Shown: positions 43,582 through 53,263 of the stretch, one piece after another
How positions within the stretch are numbered: the stretch's first letter is position 1
Layout of the letters: every line of letters begins with the position of its first letter
Origin: a gamma proteobacterium L18
Lineage (GTDB): Bacteria; Pseudomonadota; Gammaproteobacteria; Pseudomonadales; Pseudomonadaceae
DNA length: 64,000 nucleotides
Direction of reading: 5' to 3'
NCBI GenBank assembly: GCA_000497835.1
Contig: KI547172.1
Location: 216,215-280,214 of the forward strand
Notes under the pieces: model-generated
Databases searched by the model: none
Told to the model about the DNA's origin: nothing
Seen by the model: only the letters and a program-made list of their open reading frames with translations
Position numbers and translations under genes: made by a program

Positions 43582-44502
43582 TCACTCCAGCATCTGGATA
43601 CTCCGAGTCTCGATCACTGGCACATTCGCCAACAGAAAATCGCGCACCCGCGCCAGCAGGTGATGCTCCGAATGACGCTGCGACCAGACCAGGTAATAGC
43701 TGTCCCCCGTCTTCACCGCCGTGCGAATCGGCAGCCCCAGCGAGCCATCCTGCAATTGCTCCCCGACCAGGGCCAGGTCACCGATGGAGACCCCGTGCCC
43801 CGCCGCTGCCGCGGCGATGCCGAACTCCAGGGTGTCGAAGCGTTTCCCTTCGTTCCAGTCCACGGCATCCCCCTGCCCTTGCCGCTCCAACCAGCGGCGC
43901 CAATCGCGGCAATCGCGGGAGGGGTGGAGGAGTTCGGCAAGGGCCAGGTGTTCGATGCTCCAGTGTTCTCTGCCTTGAACCGAGGGAGCGCACACCGGCA
44001 CCAACCATTCGTCAAACAACTTGATGAAGCCCCAGTCCTTCGGAAAGTCGCCGCTGCTCAGCAGTACGGCGCAGTCGAACGGCTCGTTGCGAAAGTCGAT
44101 GCTGTCCACATCCATCCATGCGCTGGTGAGTTGCACCTGGTCGGTGGGGTTGGCTGTCTGGAATTTATTCAGCGTGCCCAGCAGCCATCGCATTGTCAGG
44201 GTGGAGGGTGCCTTGATACGCAAGGTGCCCTTGGGGCGGCGAGCCGTGGCACAGGCATTTTCGATGGCGTTGAAGCTGCTCTCAAGTTCCTGGGCCAGGA
44301 GCCTTCCGGCATCGGTCAGCGCAAGCTTGGGCCCCTTGCGCTCGAACAGCGGGCAATCGAGGTGCTCTTCCAGGGTTTTCACATGGCGGCTGACCGCACT
44401 CTGGGTGATACACAGGTTCTGCGCCGCCACGGTGAACGAGCCGTAACGCGCCGCCACTTCAAACGCCCGGAGGGCATATAGCGGGGGGAGCCGCGAGGTC
44501 AT
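43582..44502 (-). CDS. LysR-family regulator (GcvA-like)
   Basis: The protein, about 306 aa, has the GcvA-type N terminus RLPPLYALRAFEVAARYGSF and a LysR helix-turn-helix with SAVSRHVKTLEEHL, then an effector domain. ATG 44502 has AAGGAAAG ahead of it and is preferred to 44520. It is divergent from a LysE exporter at 44619, a common pairing in which the regulator senses the exported amino acid. Confidence 0.88.
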   Translation of the reverse strand: MTSRLPPLYALRAFEVAARYGSFTVAAQNLCITQSAVSRHVKTLEEHLDCPLFERKGPKLALTDAGRLLAQELESSFNAIENACATARRPKGTLRIKAPSTLTMRWLLGTLNKFQTANPTDQVQLTSAWMDVDSIDFRNEPFDCAVLLSSGDFPKDWGFIKLFDEWLVPVCAPSVQGREHWSIEHLALAELLHPSRDCRDWRRWLERQGQGDAVDWNEGKRFDTLEFGIAAAAAGHGVSIGDLALVGEQLQDGSLGLPIRTAVKTGDSYYLVWSQRHSEHHLLARVRDFLLANVPVIETRSIQMLE

Positions 44503-44618
44503 GACACTTTCCTTAACCATGATTTTTGCTCATGCAACCCGGCCACTTTATCCGTTTTTGAACGCCCTGCCCGCCCCTTACCCTGAACGCCCTGAAACGC
44601 CGTGAAACTGCTGCTGAC

Positions 44619-45218
44619 ATGACAACGACTTATCTCTCTTTCGCCCTGGCTGTGCTGCTGCTGATAGCCTCCCCCGGCCCCATCGTCGCGATGGTCATTG
44701 CCGACGCCCGCCGGGCCTGGCCAGGCCTGACCATTGCTGGCGGCGTAATCGCCGGCCAAATGCTGCTGATCTGCGCGCTGGCCGCCATCTATACCACCCT
44801 GAACTTCAGCGTCGCGTTGCTCAATGGCGGGCAGGTTGTGGGGGGGCTGTACCTGGCCTGGCTTGGCTGGCAGGTGTTGAAGCCCCAGGCAGCAGCATGC
44901 GAACAGGCAGCGATCAGCCGCTTCGGTTTTTGGAAGACCCTGGGCGTGGGACTTTCCAACCCCAAGGACATACTGTTCTTCCTGGCCTTCCTCCCGGGGT
45001 TTATCTCGCCGCAGCTGCCCTTTACCCGCCAGGCCTGCATGCTGTTGCTGATCTGGGTGAGCATCGATGTCTCTATCTTGATCGCCTACAGCCTGCTGTC
45101 ACGGCGGCTGGATCGATACGCGCGGGTTCGCCGCCTGCTGGATCTTGCACCAGGCATCGTCCTGTTGGCGCTTGGTCTGCTGTCTTTTTCGCTTGGGGCC
45201 TGGCACTTGTTTCTGTAA
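44619..45218 (+). CDS. LysE-family amino-acid exporter
   Basis: The 199-aa membrane protein has six predicted helices. It begins FALAVLLLIASPGPIVAMVI with the LysE/RhtB signature PGP, and GLSNPKDILFFLAFLPGF in the fourth segment. The family exports amino acids or homoserine-lactone-like compounds; the substrate is not evident. It is divergent from the GcvA-like regulator. Confidence 0.9.
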   Translation: MTTTYLSFALAVLLLIASPGPIVAMVIADARRAWPGLTIAGGVIAGQMLLICALAAIYTTLNFSVALLNGGQVVGGLYLAWLGWQVLKPQAAACEQAAISRFGFWKTLGVGLSNPKDILFFLAFLPGFISPQLPFTRQACMLLLIWVSIDVSILIAYSLLSRRLDRYARVRRLLDLAPGIVLLALGLLSFSLGAWHLFL

Positions 45219-45221
45219 TGC

Positions 45222-46112
45222 TCAGGCACGGTCGAGCAGTTGGTCCTGCTCAGCCGCGCACACCTGCAGCAGGTAGTCCCACACCACCCTCAGCCGCACA
45301 GACTTGTGCAGCTCGCGCCGGGTACTCATCCAGTAGCTGCGCTGGATGGTTTCCCCGGGGACCACCCGCACCAACTGCGGATCATCGGCCGCCATGTACA
45401 TGGGCAACACCGCGATACCCAGCCCTGCCCTCGCCGCCTGTTGCTGGGCGATCACGCTGGTGCTGCGAAACACCACGTTGGGGGCGCGGCAGAAGCTGTT
45501 GAGAAACAGCAGCTCCTGGCTGAACAGCAAATCGTCCACATAGCCGATCCAGTCGTGGGCCGCCAGGTCTTCCCGACTGCTCAGTATTGGCGCGCGTGTG
45601 AGGTAGGTGGGGCTGGCATAGAGGGCCAGGCGGTAATCAGTCAGCTTGCGAGTTATCAACAGGTCGGCCGAAGGCCGGTCCAGGTGGATGCTGATCTCGG
45701 CTTCACGGTTGAGGATGCTGACGAATCGTGGCACTGCCACCAGTTCCACTTCCAGTCCTGGGTAGCGTTCGAACAGGCCGCCCAACCGAGGGGTCAGGAA
45801 CATGATGCCGATGCCCTCGGTCACCCCCAGACGGATCTTGCCCAGTGGCATCATCGGCTGGGTCATTTCTTCCTGCGCCAGCAGCGCGACGTTTTCCATG
45901 GCTTCGGCGTGCTTGAGCAGCGCCTGCCCCGCCGGGGTCAGTTCGTAGCCCTGAGCGTGTTGAACGAATAGCGCATTGCCCAGGCTGTGCTCGATGGATT
46001 CGATATGCCGGGCCACGGTGCTGTGGGTGGTGTTGAGGCGTTTGGCTGCCGTCAGCAGGCGGCCGCTGCGGTGCAGCTCGAGGAAAAAGCGCAGGTCGTT
46101 CCAGTCGAACAT
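45222..46112 (-). CDS. LysR-family regulator
   Basis: The 296-aa protein starts at MFDWNDLRFFLELHRSGRLL with AAGGA seven bases upstream, giving the normal LysR length; the longer frame to 46244 is not supported. The helix-turn-helix contains TTHSTVARHIESIEHSLG. It is divergent from the GMC oxidoreductase gene, which it probably controls. The inducer is unknown. Confidence 0.9.
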   Translation of the reverse strand: MFDWNDLRFFLELHRSGRLLTAAKRLNTTHSTVARHIESIEHSLGNALFVQHAQGYELTPAGQALLKHAEAMENVALLAQEEMTQPMMPLGKIRLGVTEGIGIMFLTPRLGGLFERYPGLEVELVAVPRFVSILNREAEISIHLDRPSADLLITRKLTDYRLALYASPTYLTRAPILSSREDLAAHDWIGYVDDLLFSQELLFLNSFCRAPNVVFRSTSVIAQQQAARAGLGIAVLPMYMAADDPQLVRVVPGETIQRSYWMSTRRELHKSVRLRVVWDYLLQVCAAEQDQLLDRA

Positions 46113-46224
46113 GGCGGGTCCTTGTTCAAAAACGCACAGCGGGTGGGTGAAAACGCGTGTTTTCATCTCGAAGCTAATCAATACCATGAGGGAAGACAAC
46201 AATAAAAACGGCGCGAGGATTCCC

Positions 46225-47874
46225 ATGCCATCAGCCACCAGCACCTATGACTACGTCATTGTCGGTGCCGGCCCAGCAGGCTGCCTGCTGGCCAATCGTC
46301 TTTCTGCCGACCCCACGGTCTCGGTCCTGCTGCTGGAAGCGGGCGGGCAAGACAACTATCCCTGGATTCACATCCCCGTCGGCTACCTGTTCTGCATTGG
46401 CAACCCTCGCACCGACTGGTGCTTCAAGACCGAGGCCCAGCCCGGGCTGAAGGGGCGTGCCTTGAGTTATCCACGGGGCAAGGTGCTGGGCGGCTGCTCC
46501 TCCATCAACGGCATGATCTACATGCGCGGCCAGGCAGCCGACTACGATGGCTGGGCTGCACAGGGCAACGTCGGCTGGGGGTGGAAAGATGTGCTGCCGC
46601 TGTTCCGCCAAAGTGAGAACCACTACGCTGGTGACTCGCCTGCCCATGGCGGCAAAGGTGAGTGGCGAGTGGAACTGCAACGATACCGCTGGCCCATCCT
46701 TGACGCCTTCCGCAGCGCCGCCGCGCAATGCGGTGTGGAAAGCGTGGACGACTTCAACACCGGGGATAACCAGGGCTGTGGATATTTTCAGGTCAACCAG
46801 CGTGCCGGTATCCGCTGGAATTCGGCCAAGGCTTTTCTGCGGCCTGTGCTCAAGCGCCCCAACCTGACGGTGTCGACCGGCGTGCAGGTTGACCGGCTGA
46901 CGGTGGATAACGGCCGGGCCACCGCCGTCAATGCGCGGCGTGAGGGCCAAGTGCAGTTATACACAGCCCGTCGCGAGATTCTGCTGAGCGCTGGCGCTAT
47001 CGGCTCGCCCGGTATCCTGCAACGTTCCGGTATCGGCCCCCGCCCTTTGCTCGAACGTCTGGGGATAACCGTGCAGCACGAACTGCCGGGGGTGGGCGGC
47101 AACCTGCAGGATCACTTGCAGTTGCGGCTTATCTACAAGGTCAACAACACCCGCACCCTCAATCAGGTGGCGAACAGCCTGTGGGGCAAGCTGGGCATGG
47201 GCCTGCGCTACCTGTATGACCGCAGCGGCCCGCTGGCCATGGCGCCCAGCCAATTGGGTGCCTTCGTAAAATCAGGCCCCGAGCAGCCCAGCGCCAACCT
47301 CGAATACCATGTGCAGCCGCTGTCCTTGGACCGCTTTGGTGAGCCTTTGCACACCTTCCCCGCGTTCACCGCGTCTGTGTGTAACTTGCGCCCGAAGAGT
47401 CGCGGGCGTGTGGATATCCGCTCGGCCAACCCGGACGACGCGCCGATCATCGACCCCAACTACCTCAGCGACCCGGAGGACCTGCGCGTCGCCGCCCAGG
47501 CCATTCGCCTCACCCGACGCATCGTCGACGCCCCTGCCCTGCGCATCTTCAAACCGTCCGAGTACTTGCCGGGGCCGGCCATGGAAACCGAAGCGCAGTT
47601 GCATGAAGCGGCAAGTGCCATCGGGACGACTATATTTCACCCCGTGGGCACGTGCCGCATGGGCAACGGCCCCCAGGACGTGGTGGACGCCACCTTGCGT
47701 GTGCACGGCATCGACGGCCTGCGAGTGGTGGACGCCTCGATCATGCCGGACATAGTTTCGGGCAATACCTGCACGCCCACCCTGATGATTGCCGAAAAGG
47801 CAGCACAGATGATTCTGCAAGCGACCCCACGTGTGGAGGAAACAACTCGGCAATACGCCCAACCGGTATTCTGA
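46225..47874 (+). CDS. GMC-family oxidoreductase (choline/alcohol dehydrogenase-like)
   Basis: The 549-aa flavoprotein has the N-terminal FAD motif VIVGAGPAGCLLANRLS, the GMC signatures RGKVLGGCSSINGMIYMRG and GAIGSPGILQRSGIG, and a C-terminal FHPVGTCRMG. ATG 46225 has GCGAGGA upstream. Such enzymes oxidise alcohols or choline; without betB or betI neighbours, choline is not assured. A permease follows, so the pair probably imports and oxidises one substrate. Confidence 0.92.
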   Translation: MPSATSTYDYVIVGAGPAGCLLANRLSADPTVSVLLLEAGGQDNYPWIHIPVGYLFCIGNPRTDWCFKTEAQPGLKGRALSYPRGKVLGGCSSINGMIYMRGQAADYDGWAAQGNVGWGWKDVLPLFRQSENHYAGDSPAHGGKGEWRVELQRYRWPILDAFRSAAAQCGVESVDDFNTGDNQGCGYFQVNQRAGIRWNSAKAFLRPVLKRPNLTVSTGVQVDRLTVDNGRATAVNARREGQVQLYTARREILLSAGAIGSPGILQRSGIGPRPLLERLGITVQHELPGVGGNLQDHLQLRLIYKVNNTRTLNQVANSLWGKLGMGLRYLYDRSGPLAMAPSQLGAFVKSGPEQPSANLEYHVQPLSLDRFGEPLHTFPAFTASVCNLRPKSRGRVDIRSANPDDAPIIDPNYLSDPEDLRVAAQAIRLTRRIVDAPALRIFKPSEYLPGPAMETEAQLHEAASAIGTTIFHPVGTCRMGNGPQDVVDATLRVHGIDGLRVVDASIMPDIVSGNTCTPTLMIAEKAAQMILQATPRVEETTRQYAQPVF

Positions 47875-47968
47875 CCGGCCGGGGAAGGCGATGGCCGCAG
47901 CAGTCCGCGGCCATCGACAGTGCACAACAACAATAATCACTGTGCCCAAAGGGCCTAAGGACAACGAC

Positions 47969-49591
47969 ATGGCGGATTACATCCAGGATCAGGGCGCTGC
48001 GCTGGCGCCCAGCGCAGCGAGGGAAGACAAGAAAATCATCTTCGCTTCATCCCTCGGCACGGTCTTCGAGTGGTACGACTTTTTTCTGTATGGCGCCCTG
48101 GCGGCGGTAATCAGCAAGCAGTTCTTTGCTGGGGTCAACGAGACCACAGCGTTCATCTTCGCCCTGATGGCGTTTGCCGCCGGCTTTCTGGTACGCCCTT
48201 TCGGCGCCTTGGTGTTTGGCCGATTGGGGGACATGATCGGCCGCAAGTACACCTTCCTGATGACCATCGTGCTGATGGGCTTGTCGACCTTCGCCGTGGG
48301 CTTGCTGCCCACCTACAGCAGCATCGGCATCGCCGCGCCGATCATTCTGGTGTGCCTGCGCATGTTGCAGGGGCTGGCACTGGGCGGTGAGTATGGCGGC
48401 GCAGCCACTTACGTGGCCGAGCACGCGCCGGCCAACAAACGCGGCCTGCATACCGGATGGATTCAATCCACGGCCACCCTGGGGTTGTTGCTCTCCCTGC
48501 TTGTAGTGCTGGCCTGCCGTTACCTGACAGGCGATGCGTTCGAGACCTGGGGCTGGCGCCTGCCCTTCCTGCTGTCGATCATCCTGCTGGGCGTATCCAC
48601 CTGGATTCGCATGAGCCTGCATGAGTCGCCGACCTTCACCCGCATGAAGGCCGAGGGCAAGACCAGCAAGTCGCCCATCAAGGAATCGTTCGGCTCCTGG
48701 CAGAACCTCAAGATCGTGCTGATCGCGCTGTTCAGCATCAACGCCGGCCAGGCGGTGACCTTCTACTGCGCGCAGTTCTACGTGCTGTTCTTCATGACCC
48801 AGATGCTGAAGATGGACCCCACCCAGGCCAACAGCTTGTTGATCATCAGCGTGATCATCGGTGCGCCGTTCTTCGTCATCTGCGGCTGGCTGTCGGACCG
48901 CATTGGTCGCAAGCCGATTCTGATGACGGGCCTGCTCTTGGCCACCCTGCTCTATTTCCCGCTGTTCAAGGCTCTGAGCCACTACGCCAACCCGCAGATC
49001 GACCAGGCCAGCCGTCAGGCACCGATCACGGTGATGGCTGACCCGTCGGGCTGCACCTTCCAGTTCGACCCCGTAGGCAAGGCGCGTTTCGACAGCCCGT
49101 GCGACAAGGTCAAGACCTTCCTGGTCAAACAGGGCCTGCCCTACTCGTCCGCCCCAGCGGATGCAGCCAACCCGGTGGTGGTAACCATTGGTGACAAGCG
49201 CATCGATGGCTACGACGAAGCGGCCATGCGCGCCGCAGTGACGGCGGCCGGTTACCCGGCCAAGGCGGACCCCAGCCTGGTGAACCAGCCCATGGTGGTG
49301 CTGTTGATCGTTGCCATGATCCTGATTGCCACCATGACCTATGGGCCGCTGGCGGCGGTGATGGTGGAGCTGTTCCCCACCCGTATCCGCTACACCTCGT
49401 TGTCGCTGCCCTACCACATTGGCAACGGCTGGTTCGGCGGCTTCCTGCCAACCGTATCGTTTGCGCTGGTGGTTTACACCGGGGATATCTTCTACGGCTT
49501 GTGGTACCCGGTGCTGGTGACCGGTGTGAGCCTGGTGGTGGGGCTGTTCTGCCTCAAGGAGACCCGCGGCGTGGACCTGGATAAAGTCTGA
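47969..49591 (+). CDS. MHS-family MFS transporter
   Basis: The 540-aa permease has twelve helices, with metabolite:H+ symporter motifs FEWYDFFLYGALAAVI, GDMIGRKYTFLM and GLALGGEYGGAATYVAEHAP. Between helices near residue 340 and 440 it carries a soluble insert of about 100 residues containing two cysteines (PSGCTF and DSPCDK) not found in ProP. It follows the GMC gene by 94 bases and probably brings in its substrate. Confidence 0.9.
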   Translation: MADYIQDQGAALAPSAAREDKKIIFASSLGTVFEWYDFFLYGALAAVISKQFFAGVNETTAFIFALMAFAAGFLVRPFGALVFGRLGDMIGRKYTFLMTIVLMGLSTFAVGLLPTYSSIGIAAPIILVCLRMLQGLALGGEYGGAATYVAEHAPANKRGLHTGWIQSTATLGLLLSLLVVLACRYLTGDAFETWGWRLPFLLSIILLGVSTWIRMSLHESPTFTRMKAEGKTSKSPIKESFGSWQNLKIVLIALFSINAGQAVTFYCAQFYVLFFMTQMLKMDPTQANSLLIISVIIGAPFFVICGWLSDRIGRKPILMTGLLLATLLYFPLFKALSHYANPQIDQASRQAPITVMADPSGCTFQFDPVGKARFDSPCDKVKTFLVKQGLPYSSAPADAANPVVVTIGDKRIDGYDEAAMRAAVTAAGYPAKADPSLVNQPMVVLLIVAMILIATMTYGPLAAVMVELFPTRIRYTSLSLPYHIGNGWFGGFLPTVSFALVVYTGDIFYGLWYPVLVTGVSLVVGLFCLKETRGVDLDKV

Positions 49592-49629
49592 AGCCTCGCC
49601 CCCCTTGTGGGACCGGGGGGATTCACGGG

Positions 49630-49666
49630 CATAAAAAAACCGGCAATCAAGGCCGGTTTTTTTATG
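49630..49666. terminator. bidirectional terminator
   Basis: CATAAAAAAACCGGC and GCCGGTTTTTTTATG form a perfect 15-base stem around a seven-base loop, with A/T runs on both sides. It separates the MHS gene from the convergent acyltransferase gene. Confidence 0.92.
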
Positions 49667-49787
49667 CTTCGAAAAACTTATGCACGTTTTGCATTGCGCC
49701 ATAGCGTGCTGAAATAAGTTTTAAAATTAACAACTTACGAACTTTTTTTGGAAATGATCCAAATACTGTACACAAGTTATCCACAGA

Positions 49788-50561
49788 TCAGCCGACGGCC
49801 GGCGTGTCCTCGACTTCAGGGTTTTCCGGCAGTGAACCCAAGGCACGTTGAGTTTGCTCATTCCAGGCAGCCACCCGGTCATTGAGCTCGGCGATAGCCC
49901 GTGGACCGGTGCCGTTGGCGTACATTGGCTCGCCAATCACTACCTCGATGGTGCCGGCGCGCTTGCCCCAGCCTTCCTTGGGCCAGTACTTGCCGGCGTT
50001 GTGGGCAATTGGCAGCACCGGCAGTTCGGCGTTCACCGCCAGGGCCGAGCCGCTGCGCGAGAACTTGCCGATCTTGCCGAAGGGTACGCGGGTGCCCTCA
50101 GGGAAAATCAGTACCCAGACATTGTCCTTGAGCAGCTCGTCGCCCTTGGCCGCCACCACTTTCAGGGCTGCCTTGGGGTTGTCCCGGTCAATGGCGATAG
50201 GCCGCAGCATGGCCATGGCCCAGCCGAAGAACGGCACGTACAGCAGTTCGCGCTTGAGCACCTGGCTCAAGGGCTGGAAATAAGCGGAGAGGAAAAACGT
50301 TTCCCAGGTGCTCTGGTGGTTGGAAACGATCACGCAGCGTTGTGCGGGTACATGCTCGGCACCGGTCACCTTGACCTGGATGTTGAGAATGGTACGGGTC
50401 AGGAACAACGCACAGCGGCACCAGTACACGTTGATGAAACGATAACGGGCCGGGAACGAAAGAAAGGGAGCAACGAAGAAGCTCAGGGTGCACCACAGCA
50501 GCGAGCTGGTGCCCAGCAGCAAGTAGAAGACGAAAATTCTGATCGCCTGCAGTGTCGACAT
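49788..50561 (-). CDS. lysophospholipid (1-acylglycerol-3-phosphate) acyltransferase
   Basis: The 257-aa PlsC-type enzyme has an N-terminal membrane helix, the acyltransferase block SNHQSTWETFF (an H-x4-E variant of HX4D) and the substrate motif FPEGTRVPFG. It transfers acyl chains to lysophosphatidic acid or a similar acceptor. It lies downstream of gmhB with a 110-base gap, in the conserved Pseudomonas order. Confidence 0.9.
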   Translation of the reverse strand: MSTLQAIRIFVFYLLLGTSSLLWCTLSFFVAPFLSFPARYRFINVYWCRCALFLTRTILNIQVKVTGAEHVPAQRCVIVSNHQSTWETFFLSAYFQPLSQVLKRELLYVPFFGWAMAMLRPIAIDRDNPKAALKVVAAKGDELLKDNVWVLIFPEGTRVPFGKIGKFSRSGSALAVNAELPVLPIAHNAGKYWPKEGWGKRAGTIEVVIGEPMYANGTGPRAIAELNDRVAAWNEQTQRALGSLPENPEVEDTPAVG

Positions 50562-50671
50562 AGCGGCTTGTACCGTTGCGGGCGAACCCGCCTGTTAAAA
50601 GTGCGCCTGCGAACCGCCGACACCACCGGCCGCAAGTGCGGCACGGTAATGATCAGGGATTCAACAACGCC

Positions 50672-51205
50672 CTAGGTGTGGATAAGTGCTCTGGCTACAG
50701 CAGCCAGATCATCGAAAATCAGCGTCCCCTCCGGCAAGCCCTTGTCCAGGGTCTTGCAGCCTTTCCCGGTTTTCACCAGAACAGGTTGAGAGTCGACGGC
50801 CAGCGCAGCTTCCAGGTCACCCTTACTATCGCCCACGAACCACAACCCGGCCAGGTCGGCCTGGTAATGGGCGGCGATGGTCTTGAGCATGCCCGGGCGA
50901 GGTTTGCGGCAATCGCAGCCCTCGTCGGGGCCATGGGGACAATAGACGATCAACCCGACTTCGCCACCCTGCTCCGCCACCAGCAGGCGCAAGCGCGCGT
51001 GCATGGCGTCCAGGGTGGCCAGGTCGTAGTAACCGCGAGCAATGCCCGACTGGTTGGTTGCCACGGCAACCGTCCAGCCGGCCTTGCTCAGCTGTGCAAT
51101 GGCGTCGATGGACCCGGGGATCGGAATCCATTCCTCTACCGACTTGATGTAGGCGTCGGAGTCTTCATTGATGACCCCGTCGCGGTCCAGTATCACCAGC
51201 TTCAA
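50672..51205 (-). CDS. gmhB: D-glycero-beta-D-manno-heptose-1,7-bisphosphate 7-phosphatase
   Basis: The 177-aa HAD phosphatase has the nucleophile motif LDRDGVINEDSDAY, a zinc-binding Cys/His cluster (CPHGPDEGCDC) and VGDSKGDLEAAL. It makes heptose precursors of LPS core. The start codon is TTG, three bases after the glyS stop, so it is coupled to glyS. Confidence 0.94.
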   Translation of the reverse strand: MKLVILDRDGVINEDSDAYIKSVEEWIPIPGSIDAIAQLSKAGWTVAVATNQSGIARGYYDLATLDAMHARLRLLVAEQGGEVGLIVYCPHGPDEGCDCRKPRPGMLKTIAAHYQADLAGLWFVGDSKGDLEAALAVDSQPVLVKTGKGCKTLDKGLPEGTLIFDDLAAVARALIHT

Positions 51206-51208
51206 GGC

Positions 51209-53263
51209 TTACCCCAGCAGCGAAATGTCGGCAACGCCCAGGAACAGGCCACGCAGACGCGACAGCAAGGCATAGCGGTTGGCGCGTACCTTGGCGTCTT
51301 CGGCGTTGACCATCACGGCTTCGAAGAACGCATCCACCGGCTCGCGCAGGGCGGCCAGGCGGGTCAGTGCTTCGTTGTACTGACGGGCAGCCGCCATCGG
51401 TTGCACAGCCTGGTCGGCCTGCTGGATGGCCGAGTACAGCGAGAACTCGTTGGCGTTGTCGAAGTACTTGGGCTCCACGGTAGTGGCGATCGAGCCTTCG
51501 GCCTTGCTCAGCAGGTTCGACACGCGCTTGTTCACCGCGGCCAGGGCAGCGGCCTCAGGCAGCTTGCGGAAGGCTTGAACAGCCTGTACGCGTTGGTCGA
51601 AGTCCAGCGCCGAACCTGGGTTCAGGGCACGTACCGACAGGTAGGTGGCGACGTCGGTGCCTTCGTCTTCGTAACGCGCACGCAGGCGGTCGAAGATGAA
51701 TTCCAGTACCTGGCCAGCCAGGCCGGCAGCCTTGACGTTGGCACCGAACGCGGACACGGCGAAGGCCACGGCCTTTTCCAGGTCCAGGTCCAGCTGCTTC
51801 TCGATCAGGATACGCAGCACGCCCAGGGCGGCACGGCGCAGGGCATACGGGTCTTTGCTGCCGGTAGGCAGCATGCCGATGCCGAAGATGCCCACCAGGG
51901 TGTCCAGCTTGTCCGCGATGGCCACGGCGGCACCGGTCAGGGTGCTTGGCAGCTCGGCGCCAGCGCCACGCGGCATGTACTGTTCGTTCAGGGCCAGGGC
52001 GACGTCGTCCGGCTCACCGTCGTTCAGGGCGTAGTAGTAACCGGCTACACCTTGCATCTCGGGGAACTCGCCGACCATCTCGGTGGCCAGGTCGCACTTG
52101 GACAGCAGGCCGGCACGGGCAGCGCGCTGGGCGTCGCCGCCGATCAGCGGGGCGATGAAGGCGGCGAGCTTGGAAACGCGCACGGCCTTGTCGTAAACGC
52201 TGCCCAGTTGGGCCTGGAACACCACGTTCTTGAGGCGTTCGTTAAAGCTTTCCAGTGGCTGCTTCTTGTCCTGCTTGAAGAAGAATTCGGCGTCGGTCAG
52301 GCGTGGGCGCACGACTTTCTCGTTGCCCAGCACGATCTGGCTCGGGTCCTTGCTCTCGACGTTGGCCACAGTAATGAAGCGCGGCAGCAGTTTGCCGTCC
52401 ACGTCCAGCAGGCAGAAGTACTTCTGGTTGTCCTGCATGGTGGTGATCAGGGCTTCCTGCGGTACTTCCAGGAAACGCTCTTCGAACGAGCACACCAGCG
52501 GCACGGGCCATTCGACCAGTGCGGTCACTTCGTCCAGCAGGGCCGGCGGCACGATGGCGGTGCCTTCCTGCTGCATGGCCAGCTCGGCAGTGCGCTTGCT
52601 GATGATCTCGCGACGCTCGGCGGCGTCTGCCAGCACGTAGGCCTTGCGCAGGTCTTCGGCGTAGTTGGCCGGGGCGCTGATGCGTACGTTTTCCGGGTGG
52701 TGGAAGCGGTGGCCACGGGACTCGCGACCGGCTTTCTGGGCCAGGATGGTGCAATCCACTACCTGGTCACCCAGCAGCATCACCAGCCATTGGGTCGGGC
52801 GCACGAACTCGACCTTGCGGGCACCCCAGCGCATGCGCTTGGGAATCGGCAGGTCGTTGAGCGAATCTTCGACGATGGTTGGCAGCAGTGAGGCGGTCGG
52901 CTTGCCGACGATACGCTGGCTGAAGCGCAGCTTGGGGCCGCTCTGGTCGATTTCGGCCAGGTCGACGCCGCACTTCTTGGCGAAGCCCAGGGCCGCCTGG
53001 GTCGGGTTGCCTTCGGCGTCGAAGGCGGCCTGACGGGGCGGGCCGTCAAGGTTGATGCTGCGATCAGGCTGCTGGGTGTCCAGACCGCTGATCAGCACGG
53101 CCAGGCGACGCGGCGCGGCGTAGACCTTCTTGGCGGTGAAGTTCAGGCCGGCAGCCTGCAGGCCTTTCTCGATGCCGCTCAGGAAGGCGTCGCCCAAGGT
53201 GTTCAGGGCCTTGGGTGGCAGCTCTTCGGTACCCAGTTCAACCAGGAAATCTTGAGCACTCAT
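51209..53263 (-). CDS. glyS: glycyl-tRNA synthetase beta subunit
   Basis: The 684-aa beta subunit starts MSAQDFLVELGTEELPPKAL and ends with an anticodon-binding helical domain. It forms the alpha2beta2 enzyme with GlyQ. The ATG overlaps the glyQ stop by four bases. Confidence 0.97.
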   Translation of the reverse strand: MSAQDFLVELGTEELPPKALNTLGDAFLSGIEKGLQAAGLNFTAKKVYAAPRRLAVLISGLDTQQPDRSINLDGPPRQAAFDAEGNPTQAALGFAKKCGVDLAEIDQSGPKLRFSQRIVGKPTASLLPTIVEDSLNDLPIPKRMRWGARKVEFVRPTQWLVMLLGDQVVDCTILAQKAGRESRGHRFHHPENVRISAPANYAEDLRKAYVLADAAERREIISKRTAELAMQQEGTAIVPPALLDEVTALVEWPVPLVCSFEERFLEVPQEALITTMQDNQKYFCLLDVDGKLLPRFITVANVESKDPSQIVLGNEKVVRPRLTDAEFFFKQDKKQPLESFNERLKNVVFQAQLGSVYDKAVRVSKLAAFIAPLIGGDAQRAARAGLLSKCDLATEMVGEFPEMQGVAGYYYALNDGEPDDVALALNEQYMPRGAGAELPSTLTGAAVAIADKLDTLVGIFGIGMLPTGSKDPYALRRAALGVLRILIEKQLDLDLEKAVAFAVSAFGANVKAAGLAGQVLEFIFDRLRARYEDEGTDVATYLSVRALNPGSALDFDQRVQAVQAFRKLPEAAALAAVNKRVSNLLSKAEGSIATTVEPKYFDNANEFSLYSAIQQADQAVQPMAAARQYNEALTRLAALREPVDAFFEAVMVNAEDAKVRANRYALLSRLRGLFLGVADISLLG

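Noticed and set aside
50576..52891. 771-aa antisense ORF over gmhB and glyS
   Set aside because: It mirrors glyS codon bias; low-complexity Gln/Gly/Val composition is typical of shadows.
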